This document shows positions 47,263 to 60,580 of a stretch of DNA of 64,000 bases, piece after piece. The DNA is from Cyanoderma ruficeps. Its lineage: Eukaryota; Chordata; Aves; Passeriformes; Timaliidae. The DNA is taken from NCBI GenBank assembly GCA_008694505.1, contig VZDJ01000011.1:1260007-1324006 (forward strand). The letters run 5' to 3'. Under the pieces are notes generated by a model. It was given only the letters and a program-made list of their open reading frames with translations. It ran no database searches and was not told the DNA's origin. A program made the position numbers and the translations under genes. Within the stretch, counting starts at the first letter, position 1. Each line of letters starts with the position of its first letter.

Positions 47263-50200
47263 CTGTGCTGTGGGATATGACTGCTGCTCATGTCAATAGA
47301 ACAGATAATTGTAACAGACAAGAAATTGTATTAATTACTACTTATTACTGCAAATATAACCTTAATTAAAAAAATAGAATTTAAAACATAAAAAAATAAT
47401 TGACTAGGTGACTATTTATGACGCTTAAGAAAATAAGTCTTTTCTGCTGAAAAATTTAATACTAGTTGGACAGTTCTTCAGAGTGCTGGGCAGGAGACTG
47501 ATTATATGAGAAAAAATTATTTGTTATTATTATATCTATATGCTTATGTCTTGCTTCTAGATGAATAGTAGATCATTACTAAATGAAATAACAGGGATAA
47601 ATAAAACCTTAAACTGAAATCAATACTATTGATTTGAAGGCTTATAGAGAGATTAATCTTTGCAATCATTTTAAACTTCACCTTGTTTTTTCAGCAGTGT
47701 GATGCTTAAAGGCTTTAGAAATGCATCCTGAGTTTGATAACATGAATCAAATACTGGTCTAGGCTGATCATTCAAAGCTAAAAAGTAAACCAAACAAATA
47801 AAGATAATGATTTTTACTATAAAATAAATTACTATTAAGGAAAGCAAACAAGGAAAAACTATAGACTAATTTATGACTACTATATATCACGAGAAATTAC
47901 GTTGAACTGATTGACCAATATATACTTGAAAATATGATAAAATTACAATTATTGTCTAGATAGTAATAAACAGCTAATGAAACAGTCACTGGAATACTAA
48001 ATCCATGTATCTTTCTGCATATTTTGGGCATGTTGTATTCAGCTGTTATTTAGAGGCATGCGTGAGATTGTTCCTAGAATTGCTTACATTTTATGTTAAA
48101 TTAATGGGAAGATAAAAATTTTCTAGGCTTATTCAGCAATCAGTTGAAAGTTAGGAAAAAACAGTGGTGAAATATGGATATGGTGTTTTAGTTTTCTAGT
48201 GGTTTATCTCAGTAGTCATAACTTTTCTCTCTGAAATTACTAAAAACTATTTACTATCAACCTGGTTCTCTAAAATGAAGAAGACAGATTTTTAAATGTG
48301 TGAATTTTCTTTCCTTAAGTTTTGAGTGGACAGTTAGATAGCAAGAGGAGGTGGGAAGTATTTGTTAGAATGTCTGAAGAATGGTATCCAAGATGAGATA
48401 ATGTCCAAAACACTATATTTTGCCATATTATTTTTCATGGAATTGCCAAACCACAATACAAACAGAAAAAAAAATAGCAGTCAAACTTAATCTGGGCAAA
48501 TATTTCTTTATGTTTATAAAAAAACCCACCTTGTGAACTATGTGGAGTCCTGAAATGGGTGCAGCCTCTTTTAAAAAAGAAGTGTTAGGATGGTGAACTA
48601 CAGCCAACACAGTTTTAGCAATAGTCCTATATTTTAGACAGTCCTGGACTTCAGATTCTCTACACCAAAACAATTATTCTCAAGAAACTTGCTCATTTTA
48701 AAAGTTGCTTTTAATCTGATACCCTGTCATTCTCTTAGCCCTTCTGGGTACTACTTTTGTCTTCATCTTCAAAGTCTCACAGACCTGTTCTGATACCAAA
48801 AGTCACTAGGACACTAGCAGTGACTATGTTGACTAGAAACAACTAAGTTCAGTTTCTCCCTTTTCATTCTACTACAGAAACTTCATTTTGATCAAGAAGG
48901 TGAAGCAAGCAATATATAGCCTTTTTATCCTCTTCAGGTGATAATGCTGTGACATTTCTCTACCTATTCCTTTCCCAGTGTATTGATTGGCCTTTGTCTC
49001 CCACTTTTCTACATTACCTGGCAGTAGTACCTCAGATCTCTTAACAATGTTATTTCTGCAACATAAGAGGTACAAATAGGAAGGTATATAGAACAGAAAC
49101 TGCCCTGCTCATTCCTTTGTTCATGTGTTTTCGATTTATCACAGGTCTCAAATTCTATTAGAAACTCTCAGAAGTATTGTAAAAAGGTGTTAATGAAGTG
49201 TTTTGGAAAAAGGAACTTTCCATGGTGAAGTTGGTAACAAACCCTTAATGTCTCAGATACAGAACAGTTGGGGCTGAAAGGTATAACAGAGGAATTCTCT
49301 AGTCTAGTTCACGGAGTAGGCAGGGCCAGCTAGATTAGGCTGCTATGGCTGGGGCCAGTGGGGTTCTGCAGATGTGCTATTTGCCTTCTGCAAAAGAGGT
49401 CTTTCCATGTTGTCATGGACTGAAAAAATCACCAGTTCTGAATCTCCCTTTCCTCAGGTGTGTGCTAGTACTAGCCCAATTTAGCTGCCTGTGTTTTGCC
49501 CCGTTTGGGTGTCTCCACTCTAGTCCCTGCTCAGATGCCTTTATGCTATGATCTGCTGCGGTATGTTTGGTACAGTCCTTCTCAGGCAGGACTAGAGTCT
49601 CTGCTTGAGAGAACCTGCTTGTTTGAACCTCTCTTTGCTCCTGACTACTAGGGCTGCTCCTCCAGCCTTCCTCAGAAGGCCATTACTTTACTGTCTTACT
49701 TTTGTCTCCTTGATACCTCTTTTCTTCTGCATCTCTCTTCTGATATGCTGTCCCTTATACCCTGGCATCTCTTGCATTTTCCCCCTTGCCTCCACTCAGG
49801 TGTTACACCTGCCTTGGTGTTAGTCTGTTGCATCTTTTCTTTTTTAGATATTAATATCCTTCCATAAATATACTTTTTGCAAAGCCACCATCTGCTCCTC
49901 TGATGGGTACAGTTGTGTCTTCAGTGGATTGGTTTTGTGCATAGCAGAGCAATCTGTACCTGGCTATGACCAGCTCAGAGAAGTCCCAGATCTCCTTTTC
50001 CATAGATCATCACTGCATGTTCTTGTCCACTACCAAAACCTGCTGGTTATGTCTAGTACATGTTTAAATGGATTTTTTTTTATATTTTAGGTCAGGCCCA
50101 TTGACTTTTATGTTATCCCTTACTTCCCCATCCATAAAGGCCTAATAAATTACTGGGGCATCAGAAGTCTAAGTGCTGTTTAGAGAAGCGCCACACTACT

Positions 50201-50287
50201 GATCAAGTAGACAAAACACATTGTTTCAAATAGATGATTCATGATTTATCAAATGTATCTTATGCAACATATGGATAATCAGTTATT
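47263..50287. other. Unique non-coding DNA
   Basis: Mostly AT-rich. The part at 49320-49840 is more GC- and pyrimidine-rich on the plus strand, with 68- and 72-codon frames of hydrophobic composition. No domain, splice structure or known repeat is recognised there. Confidence 0.45.
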
Positions 50288-50292
50288 CATTA

Positions 50293-51847
50293 TGTGCTGG
50301 TTTTGCACTGATTGACATGGTGAGGAGAGAAGCCACCCATGGAAGTGGTTTCTCTGAGAAAAGCTGTGATAAACCCAATCAGTGAGTAGTTTTGAATATT
50401 GACACTTTGTTAGACCACTAGAAAATTGAACATGCCTTTGTGAAGACACATGTTAAAAACATAAGAATCCCTGGGAAAAATTCGCTTTCCTTCCGGCCTG
50501 GGAAAAGATAACAAGCAGGCCCAGCTTCCCCTTTGCCATGGGTTTGGGCGAGGCAGGCCTTGCTGATAGGGCCAGGCCCCTTCCCGGGAAGCAGCTGGTC
50601 CCTGTCCCAGCTGGATCAGGCCTCAGCAGCTGGTAACATGCTGCTGCCAAGCTGCTTCCTGCCCCAGTGTGGCTCACGTGGCCAGGCTGGGACGGGCCCC
50701 AGCGGCTGCTGGGCAGAGGAAGGAGTTGTGCAAGAGGTCATGTGGCTGAGACCAGGGGCAGCTCTGCAGCTGTGCAGAGTGGCCCTGCAGCCAGAATTGA
50801 AGATTCTCCGAGATTCTGGAACTGCTCTGCTGGGCATGGTCTGAATCCACCACCAACTGACCATCATGACCTCTGCAGGCCTTGGGTGAGATATTAACTT
50901 TCCTTGCACAGATGAAACTTGCAGAACATTGAATCCTCTCTGAGTGAGAAAAAAGGTGAGAGTGAAAACAGGTAAAGAGACAACATAAAGACATCAAGGT
51001 CAGTGAAGGAGAAGTCAAGTCCTAGATGAGAGGAGAATGAGGGATGCCTAGTCTTAGGCTGAAATTCTTTTGTAAGGCCATGATGATAGACTGTGATAGA
51101 CTAAAATATTCCTTTAAGTTGTGGAAAACATGTATAGGGAGATGAAGAGTGTTCAAATTGCACATATGATTAAATGCAAATGTTGAAGTAGCTGCGATCT
51201 CATGAGAAACTTGAACAGACAGAGAGAGGTGAGATGAAGATGAAGGCCTGCCGCCAGGGAGAGAAGAAGACTTCTCATCCCAGAGATAAAAATGATCTCA
51301 GAGACAGATGAAGAGAACCTTTACATTTGAACCATTCATATTTAAAATGGTACCCCATGAGTTTACATGACCCATAATGCAGCTGTGGGAAGGCTGCATG
51401 ATATGGGAGGGACTTCACAAATGCAGATTCCCAGGCGGCTACTTTTGTGAGAATTTAAGCCATGAGAGAACTGTTTTTCTTGTGAAGAAGTTTCCATGAC
51501 ATGGCCAAAAGAGACTTTTCTCTCTAAAAAAACCGATGAAAGACTATTTTAGAGGTGGTAAACTGACCTAGGTTCTAAGTCTTTTCTCTGTACGTTGTCA
51601 GTGAGAAAGAAAAGAAGCTTGCACGGGGGGGTGGGGTGGGAGAAGGAAAAGAAGCTTGGGGGGGGGGAAGTGTTTTGAAAGTTTTATTGTTTTATTGTGA
51701 TTCTTATTAATTTTGTTCCCTCTTGTAGTTCAGTTAATTAAGCTTTCTTGATATCCTCTAAAGTTTAAGCCTGCTTTGCTCTTCTTCTAATCCCATCTCA
51801 CAGCAGAAAAGGAGTGAATAATTCTAGTGGGCACTCAACCCACCACA
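50293..51847 (+). mobile_element. Long non-coding LTR-like unit, copy 2 (about 1.56 kb)
   Basis: It opens tgtgctggttttg, close to the start of the ERVL-type LTR at 63131, and ends cccaccaca. The flanks catta (50288-50292) and tatta (51848-51852) could be a 5-bp target duplication with one difference. It matches the unit at 18059-19929 in order along its length (for example ggctgaaattcttttgtaag at 51057). Its polyadenylation site has decayed to attaagc. A GC-rich part (50520-50880) yields overlapping frames on both strands with no recognisable product. No retroviral gene is visible. G-runs occur near 51625 and 51660. Confidence 0.65.
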
Positions 51848-51852
51848 TATTA

Positions 51853-52638
51853 TCACAGCTCATGAAGCTTCTGTCAAGACAGAAGAAGACATGGATTTGG
51901 CTTTATGAGATGTCCATAAGATTTGAGGGCTTATCTTGTTAACTGAAACAGGCTTGTGTCCTGAGATGATAGAGGATATCTTTCTTGCTCAATTTCTACT
52001 CTAAGGATCTTCCTGGTTTTATTTATATTCCTTGATCCAGGCTAATAATATAACTTTGATTCCTAAAGTTTGCCTTAAGAATTTGCTTCTTTAAACATTA
52101 TTTTATAGATAATTGAAATGTCACAATGCATATTTCTAAAAACTGGATAAATGCACATTGCTCCTTTAGCTGAATTGTATAGCTATATAAGAGCTATATC
52201 CCTTCATTTCCTCTTTTTTTTCCCACCAAGTCATATGCTGTTCTTGCCAGTGCATTGTTAACAAAATGCTTTTCTTACAATGCAGAAAATTCTGAATTAA
52301 TTTCTAATCTTGGAGGGCTTTTATTCCAAAGGTCGCAGATGTAAAGACTTTTCCCCCCTTCCTCTCCTTTCAGGGACTTGAGATTCTCTTATGACTACAT
52401 CAAATGAATGAATCAAAAAAACATTGAAGAAATCTTCAGTTTTTTAACTTTTGAGCATTTAAGTTAGAATTAGGTACTTCTGTGCAAATTAGCACTGAAT
52501 GTGTTGTAAGTGCCATGCAATAGCAACAAAAATTTAACTCTTATTCTCATCATTTGTGGTGTTTCACATCTATGTCTCATTATTCCAGCATTTGGACTCC
52601 ACAGAAACATAACTGTGAACCCAGAAATTTTTTTGTTC
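51853..52638. other. Unique AT-rich non-coding DNA
   Basis: Nothing recognised. Confidence 0.5.
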
Positions 52639-52644
52639 AGAGAC

Positions 52645-52960
52645 TGAAATATCCCCCCGCAGGCTCCCGGGACTCTTTGGCTAGCTCAGTTCCTTGAGAG
52701 GCTTTGGAGGAATATCTCAGGGACAAGACAAGAGGTCCCAAAAGAGGATCTTCCCCCAGGATTAGTCCAAGACATTTATTTTTGAAGGTTTCCAGGGGGG
52801 AAAGAGAATGAACAAGGAAGAACAGGGCCTTATCTATCCCAGGGCTCAGGAAAAGATAGCTGGACCTCAGCCAGTTAGGTCAAGAAAGGAAGGAAGGGTC
52901 AAACTACATGGTTACAGGCTTCAGGGGTCCTGGGGAAAAACCATTCCCCAGAGAAATACA
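52645..52960 (-). mobile_element. Compact solo LTR (316 bp), 6-bp target duplication
   Basis: A short LTR in minus orientation, with plus-strand ends tgaaatat...gaaataca. The exact 6-bp duplication agagac lies at 52639-52644 and 52961-52966. The minus-strand AATAAA is at 52775-52780, about 130 bp from the 3' end. It shows no clear similarity to families A or B. No interior is present. The 6-bp duplication suggests a class II integrase. Confidence 0.85.
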
Positions 52961-52966
52961 AGAGAC

Positions 52967-55753
52967 CTTATCTCATATTAGCTGGCACTAAATATCTTAA
53001 AGGGAAAGCATCTGAGGTCCTTCTAATGTGATACTAGTTGTAAATTCCTTATAAATACTGGCATAAATTCAGACCTGCTCACTTTACAAATTTCTCTTCT
53101 GTCGTTGTCAGAATTCTGCATGTGCCTCCAAGGAAAAGACAGAAGTCCCGAAAACCAAGTTAGTCTTTTTCTTTCAGATTATTTGCCTTTCATTACTCTT
53201 CTTCACAACAACTGAGAGCTTCCAGTCTTTTTTACTGTATGTAATAAGGAATTTGTTCTCATGAATGCAAGGACATCATGTTTTGGCTTCATCTCACAGC
53301 AAACGCTTAAGAACCCTGGTGAAGTGAGGGCAAAGGGTTACACATGACTAACAAACGTCAAGCAGCTAATGCTTATTGCCTTCGCATCTCCCTGATCTTC
53401 TGTTTCCTTTTTCTTCCTTCATCTTCAATCTGACTGCATATCAAACTCTATTATATGGGATCCTCATAGGCTCTTGAGGATAAAAAATTAAGTTAATCTC
53501 CATCATGTAGTGTAAATGTAGTCCAAAGTGAAAAGATAAAGATAAGGAAATAAAAAAAGTAGTTAAAAGATTAAAAGATAAAGATACTAATGGACCTCTG
53601 GACTGCAAATGAATAAGTATTATGGGCTATAAAGAGGAATTAGGAGCCAGCATATTTGGATTTTAATGAGGACAAACTATACCATGATTAGGGAAGGAAA
53701 GGAAGAGAATGTGCAGATTAAAACTGGATTATTTGTGGAGATGCCATATGTGGATGCAAGGAGATTAAGTATCATTGAATTCATCCAGGTCTAGAAAGAG
53801 GTTTTATAATTTGAGAGAATTGGATGGTGTTTCTTTTTTGAAGCAAACTTAAAACTCTATTACCAATCATAAATTAGCGTGTCTTATACATCACACATAT
53901 TTCTTAAGTGAAATTTTAACTAATAAACCTAGACATCACCTAGAATACAAAATAAGCACTTGTGTCAATTCTTTCTGAGCTCATGAATCTACTTCTGGGG
54001 AATTTTCATTGTACAAAAAGCCACTTGGCTACCAAGAGTCTGAATAGGGTTTTGATTCATCTAACAAATAAATGTATATTTTTAGCACTCTGCAGCTGTT
54101 ACTGATTGCCAGTGAGATTAGACATTTCTTTTCACTAAAGGCATGTCACTGTTTTTAACTGGCAGTGAGTCAGTCTAGAGGTACGTATAGAAGAAAAATG
54201 GTACCATTAATGTTCAGGCTACCAAATTACGTTCAAGCTGTGAAGGATTCAGTGGTATTGAGGAAAAAAAAAAAATACTTTCTATCACAAGCCTTCTTTT
54301 TTACTTTTATAATTGCAATTTTGTAACTTGGTATGTACATGACTTCATTATTTCCTGAACTTCGAACATTTCAGAGTCTTAGATGTAGCAAAGTGTATGC
54401 AGTAAAAATATCTCCCAAATGACAAAATCAATAGTTTTACCCTTGTATATAATTCATATATTTCTTTTTTTGCTTTTCATTCCTCCAATATGGAAGCTCT
54501 TAACTGTTCCCATTCAAAGTAATGCATTTTAATTTGTTACCAAGCAGGCTTTCAGTGAGGTGCTTATTTTTGTGCCACTTACAGAGTTGTCCACTTTAAT
54601 ATGTACAAGCACATGGAAAAGGAGCACAGAAAAGTTGTGATGGAAGAGATTTTAAGTTCTCCTGTGAGACCTCAGGCAATTAGAGATTAAAAAATCCCAT
54701 TTTATTCCTGATACAGAGGACAAACTGTACAAACTGTATTTGCTGCTTACCTTAGGTATAAACAACCTTTTATAGCAGTCAAGCCGAGATTGATATATCA
54801 CTCCTTTAAATTGGCAGAAAGCAACAAGGACCTGAAAATGTTACTGAGGGATCTTACTTGTCTGTGCCAGCCAAATAACAGAAAGTCACTCAATTACCCT
54901 TCGTCCCACAATTTTTTACCAGAAGATGCTATTCTTTACATTATTACTTACTGTCTGAGTCAGAAGTATATTTTCATGATTTATTTATATAGCAAACTAA
55001 GCTTTAAATAAAACATTCATCCAAATTCAAAGTTCTGTCTCTAATGTGTCAGTTATGTGACTAATTCATTAGGTTTGTCACTGCCTTATGAATTATACAA
55101 GTAACTTTTAAGATGTGAAGTTCATTTGGATCCGTATTTTATACTTTGGAATGTCAATATCTGTTTTATTAATAGCCGTTTATAAAGAATATAAATTTAA
55201 TGTACACACCACTGAAAATACGGTGTGTCCCCAGCACACCATTGAAATACAGAGTTACCTACAAAGATTTCTATCTATAGCCCTGTTTTAAAAAACAGAT
55301 GTTCTTCTGCCTTACTAAGACGGATTCTTCTGTTTTCTTCTTCCCACTGTCATAAGAGAATCTGTCATTTTTTTGCTCTTCTGAGCCTGTCTGCCCAATA
55401 ACGAAAGCATATCAGTCAGTATTTTGGATCTTTAGAGTTGGCATGTCATAGCTCAATTACCTCTCCACTTCAACAGGTGAGAATAACTGCATCAAATCGT
55501 GAATAAACCAGGCATCTAAGGATTATAGAAGCCAAGTGCTTAATCCACATGGTAGACAAAATGTTCTTTAAATTCAACATTTTTCCATGAGTGTTAGAAA
55601 TAAGTAAATCTGCTTTTCAATGTGTCTGTCCTTTTTTGCCTTCTGATCCACCTAGACAAGACAAACCAGATATTTTTTCATCCTCTGGAACTAGGCTGGG
55701 ACAGCACTTTGTGTGGATAGTATAGCAGGAAATGGCTGTTGACTGGCCAGTCT
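52967..55753. other. Unique AT-rich non-coding DNA
   Basis: No gene or repeat recognised. Confidence 0.5.
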
Positions 55754-55758
55754 GCTGC

Positions 55759-56263
55759 TGTTTGTTGGATCTATAATTTTCCAAATAATGGGACAGGACT
55801 GCTGGGAGACCTTCCTCGAGCTTTATTGCAACATCAGGCCCAGTACAGGATTAGACGCCAAAGATGGCAACAACTCATGCCTTGCCAACAGCAGCCAGAA
55901 TTCTCTGTGCTACAAGGCCTTTAAAAAGTTTCCTAACCAATAGCAAATTGTTAAGAACTTATGGGCATCTGCATAAACCAATCATTAAAACTACACTTAT
56001 ACCTTATATCTAAAAATAGGTGCTTGTTTCATAGTTTTTGCTACTCAGGAACTTTTCATACTCTTCTATAAACAAAGCACAGAGCCACATGATTAAACTT
56101 TTCTATTATCTTGCTTAACATATTTTTCTATTTGCTACAGCCTAACTCTACACAGCACAAAAACAGACTTATTGTTCGATATTCTCATTCTTGTATCTTT
56201 TTAACTTTAGGCCTACATCCACACTACTATGAGAGTTTTGTGCTTTTTCCATTTCCCATTGCA
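55759..56263 (-). mobile_element. Probable LTR of an ERV, minus orientation
   Basis: The minus strand carries AATAAAGC (plus-strand gctttattgc near 55820) about 65 bp inside the left edge. A TTTTTAAAG TATA-like word lies about 100 bp further upstream on that strand. With edges tgtttgtt (55759) and cattgca (56263), the flanks gctgc (55754-55758 and 56264-56268) match as a 5-bp duplication. Both flanks lie in CTG-rich text, so this could be chance. An alternative right edge is cctaca at 56216. The 61-codon frame at 55739-55924 is antisense noise. Confidence 0.55.
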
Positions 56264-56268
56264 GCTGC

Positions 56269-57064
56269 TGCTGCAAAGAACACATAATCTGAACTCTCCT
56301 GTCTCCTGGAAAATACAATACCATTCTCAAAGAAGCATCCACCTAACTCTTCCTATATTGGCATTAATGTAAATTATTTCTAATATAAATAATTTGAAAT
56401 TTGTTTCAGATTTGATTGAAGTTGGTAAATAAAATTCAAGCCTTACTAGGAGAAAAACAGAATTTTCCCAAGTGTGTAAGTCACGTGTCCATAACAAAAC
56501 TGTCTGAAAATTAAATTGTCATTAAAGAGAGCTAGCATCTGTTTTCAGGCTTTAGAGTTTCTGTTTTATGGAAAGGAATGTCCATAAAACAAGAGCTTCA
56601 CTAATTCTTAAATTTTTTGTCTGAGCAAGAGATAAAACCTTCTCTGCAAAGGTTACATAAGATAAATGAGTATTTGAATGCTTATTCTATATGCACTTTA
56701 TTGTGCCTGGGTAATACATGGATCTGTGAGCCTGCCAAAAACCCCCAAACAGAACCAAAGCCCACAAATGCACCTTGCTTTTAAGAACTCTAAGAATGGG
56801 ATCCCATAAATCCATAAAAGTAGTCCATCCTGTAGTGAGTTAATAAGAAATAGATTTGTTAAGCAAAGCAGCAGTCAAATCAAGTGTAATCCCAACCCCC
56901 TAGTGAAGGTAGTGTAGAACTACATACTCCTGCAGCAATATAACAATACTTTGATATTTATTCAGGAGCTTTGTGACTGCCTCTCTGAAAAGACCTCTAT
57001 CCAGTACTAGGTGTGTCGCTTTTACACAGAAGTGTGCTTTTTTTGCAAATTACTCTTGATTATA
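56269..57064. other. Unique AT-rich non-coding DNA
   Basis: Nothing recognised. Confidence 0.5.
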
Positions 57065-57163
57065 TCAGTGGGTGTATTCCCTGCCCAACACCAGGGAGTT
57101 GGAACTTGATGATCTGTAAGGTCTAACACAACCCAAACCATTCTATAATTCTATAATAAAATA
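57065..57163 (+). mobile_element. CR1 LINE 3' end fragment
   Basis: The sequence from gtgtattccctgcccaac through ttggaacttgatgatctg to accattctataattctata is the last ~100 bp of CR1 in plus orientation, with a degraded terminal repeat. It is severely 5' truncated and diverged. Confidence 0.75.
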
Positions 57164-60100
57164 ACTAAATCAAATTTCATGACATTTGATTACAATACAT
57201 TTATACATCACCTAACTGAGTGTTACTGATCAAGACCGGATGAGGTGGCCCCTCAGTAATTTTCTTTTCCTTTAGATCATCTACATTTTAAAAGCCACAT
57301 GCAATGAGGTGAAAAAGGAACACCAGAATACATGACTGTACTATCCTCACTTTATTAAGAGGATCAAGTGAGGGACATGCCTTCTGAGGGAAACCTTTAC
57401 ACAGACAAACAACCTCTCCTCTTGCCCCTCCCCACTTGCCCACCCCAAAAACTTACTGCTAATTGACTACTTGTGAGTGGGCAGAATTGCGACCATAATT
57501 TCATGTTCTTTATTATTTTGAAAATGTCACAATCTCAGTGGGTCAAATTATGTTCTTGGTTATGAATATCTGTGTACCATTTGGCCACTTATTCAGGGGC
57601 AGGTATTCCTGATTTATACTGCTGTGGAAGGCTCCATGAATTCAGTTGGATTTGTACCTTCTACCCCAGAACAACCTTTGTCCTAGTGACTGAGACCCAC
57701 ATTTAATGCCTATGTAGCAGAATAGGTCACATGGTATAAATTAAAGGACTTCAGAGTCATACTTTATGAATGATTTAGAGATATGAGATTTGCATAGCTT
57801 TTTCCTGCTAGTGTTTTTCCCAAAGATCTACCATTTCCTTTATTAAACATAGAAGAGGTGCCATAAAATCTACTTGCTTGAATTTTAGATTCTAACCTTT
57901 TAAAGGTTTTAAGTCATTCAGCCAGAAGTGATTTCCTTCTGCATGCATGAAGCTTTCTTTGCTGGAATTACTTTTCTGGAGATACAAAATCCATGACTGA
58001 CTTGACCTTGAATTGTTTATCTCTACAGCAAAATTCCTTCTGAAACAAATTTATCAGGCCAACGAGGCAGAGAAATTGATGCCCTTTTACCTTGTTCCTG
58101 CTTCTCTTCCTGTCATTGTTACTGACCTCAAATCCCGAAGAGGGAGGTGAACTTGAAAAACTGTGTAAGCTGTCTGGAACATACTATAGCTTGCAGATGT
58201 ATAGTGTCAAGCTCTCATCTCCTTTATTCTTCTAATAAAATCTACTAGGTTTTATAATTTTGTATGGGAGAACAGAAGGGAAAACAAGAGTGTTTGGGAA
58301 ATGGTACAGATAAATCACTCAGGATTTCTTGTTTCGAGGTGAGCTACTGATTCAAGGTCATAGGATGATGCAACTGATCTTGATAAGCATCATAGTCAGA
58401 GGACTTTTTAAAATGATCAGCCTCTTAATTATGTAAGCATCCTGAAAGTCTTTGAATCATCAGTGTGGCATGAAGCAACAGCTGTGACAGCTACAGTAAA
58501 TTCTGAGAGCTGAGCACGAGACTGAGCTGGATTGAAGGTTCCCAAAGTCAGGAAAATCCATGCAAGAACTCAAAGACCCACCAGGAAGAGGCAGCTCTCA
58601 TTACTGAGGCTGATGTGAAGCAGACCTTGCCTAGTGACAGCAACAACTAGTTACATAAAAAAGCTTACAAGAGAAATGAAGACTTGATTGCAGATCTTAA
58701 AGTTTGTTTAAGATCTTGCTAATAAAATTTCCTGAAACCTGAGGTTCTACTTGTATAAATGATAGAGAACTCTTTAGTCTCTAGTGTAAAATGCATCAGT
58801 ATCTGTCAGTGGTGAGCTTTTTCTCTTAACCTACATTAAGTCCCTTAACCCACATCCTTTTCAGTTTTTTTTTTTTTCTTTCTCTTAATCCACATTAATT
58901 TCTGGATATCTTCTGTCATTACTCCCAGGAAAAAATATCCAGGCATATTTTATTCTAGTTTTTCATCTAGACAGACAGAAAGAATTTTTGTTTGCTCTGT
59001 TGTTTGATTTCTTGGACTTTTTTTGTGTATGATAAAGATCTTTCATCTTTGGAAATCCAGATCTGCTCACATAATATGCATAGGTAAAATATATGGCTTA
59101 AACAGAGAAAGTATCCTACCTGGAGCAGGCTGTGATGTGCACTTTATGTGATAATGAGTAAGGAGCTGGACAAGCCTCAAAAGCACTCCATCCAGTGTAG
59201 AGGTGAGAACAAAACAGTACAACACTTAACAACACCAGTAGATCTGGTGATTCCAAGTGGAATATACCCTGGATAGATGTAAGCTACCCCATTTTTTATA
59301 GAAATCTTTGACTCAGAAGAATTTTTTACAGTTCCTTAAAAGTTAGCTGTTACTATGAGACTGATCATACTGTAGCTAACACTTTTCTCAGAGGCCTGCA
59401 GGTACATAGACCAGATTGTTTGAGCTCTACCATTACTCCAAACTACCCAGCTGGGATGCTGTAGATATACTTTATTATATTTTTAGGCATTTCTTGAAAG
59501 TATATTAACTATAACACTTTTGATTTCTTTTTCTATGCAGGTGAACAATTTTTTTTCACACCTGTAAATCTAGACTAACAAAAGTTTTATCAGCTTGAAT
59601 GACGATTTCTCATTAAATGGCATTTGTTAGAAACCCTTGTTTCTTAAGGAAAAGAGACTAACCTTTAACTCACAATTGGCTGTATTTTCCCAAAGCATTA
59701 CATTTCATGTAAAACTAGAGCAAGACATATTTTAAATACCTGACTAGTAATGAAAAAACTCTGCAATATGAATGTATTTGTTCGCTTGTTAGTGAAAAAT
59801 AATATCTCTGCTATTTATTTTTAAATTTACCAAAAAAATGGAAGTTGGTTTTATCTAGATAGAAAATACAGGATAACTTGGGAGAATATTAATGTTTCTG
59901 AGTATTTCCTCTTCTCTCTTCTCAGCCAAGGTGGTACTATCACTGAGAATGAGAAAGAGGTGCACTGGAAGTGTACTGTTGAATGCAATCATTTTAATCA
60001 TTTTCAGCACCATGTTGTAAGGTAGCCAACATTTATGACAAAGTATTCCACAAATCTCTGATGAGGCACTTCAGTAAAATGACTTTTTTATATACAGGTT

Positions 60101-60216
60101 GTTTCATTATTCAAAGGTATATGTGTACAGCTATTGAAGTAACAACTCACAGAAAGTTACCGGGCCATATTGCAGTATCATGCCTGCGGTGAAGATAGTG
60201 AAGGAGAATCCCGCAC
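57164..60216. other. Unique AT-rich non-coding DNA
   Basis: No gene recognised. A 14-T run with repeated 'cttaaccyacat' words lies near 58825-58900. Confidence 0.5.
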
Positions 60217-60321
60217 CTGCAGAACTAATAATTTAGCACAGCAAATTACTATACCTGACTGTGAAACAATATGGATAGAATGCCATTTCTCAGCAGCAGC
60301 TTTTTCACCATATATAAGCAG
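60217..60321. repeat. Diverged 105-bp duplication, copy 1
   Basis: It aligns without gaps to 60581-60685, with about 26 differences by hand count (about 75% identity). Both start ctgcagaac and end aagcag. It does not match CR1 or the LTRs here. Confidence 0.75.
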
Positions 60322-60352
60322 TTTGCATCATAAAATACAACCTCTTTGCTAT

Positions 60353-60374
60353 ATCTATCTATCTATCTATCTAT
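60353..60374. repeat. (ATCT)n microsatellite with unresolved base
   Basis: About five tandem ATCT units ending at an N (60375), between the two copies of the 105-bp duplication. Confidence 0.9.
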
Positions 60375-60580
60375 NCTCAGAGATTTTCAGTCTCACAGTG
60401 ATGACTTAACAGTCATTTGGTATAACCATTAGAAACGAGAAGAAACACAGTTTAAAGGTTTTCTAAATACTGAAAATGTTTCAGCCAATATATTGTATTT
60501 ACTGTGTAAACATAAATGTCAGGGTAGCATTGGTCTGAGGTGTGTGTTGGGTGCAGACAAGGCAGAAAACTAAAGATCAT

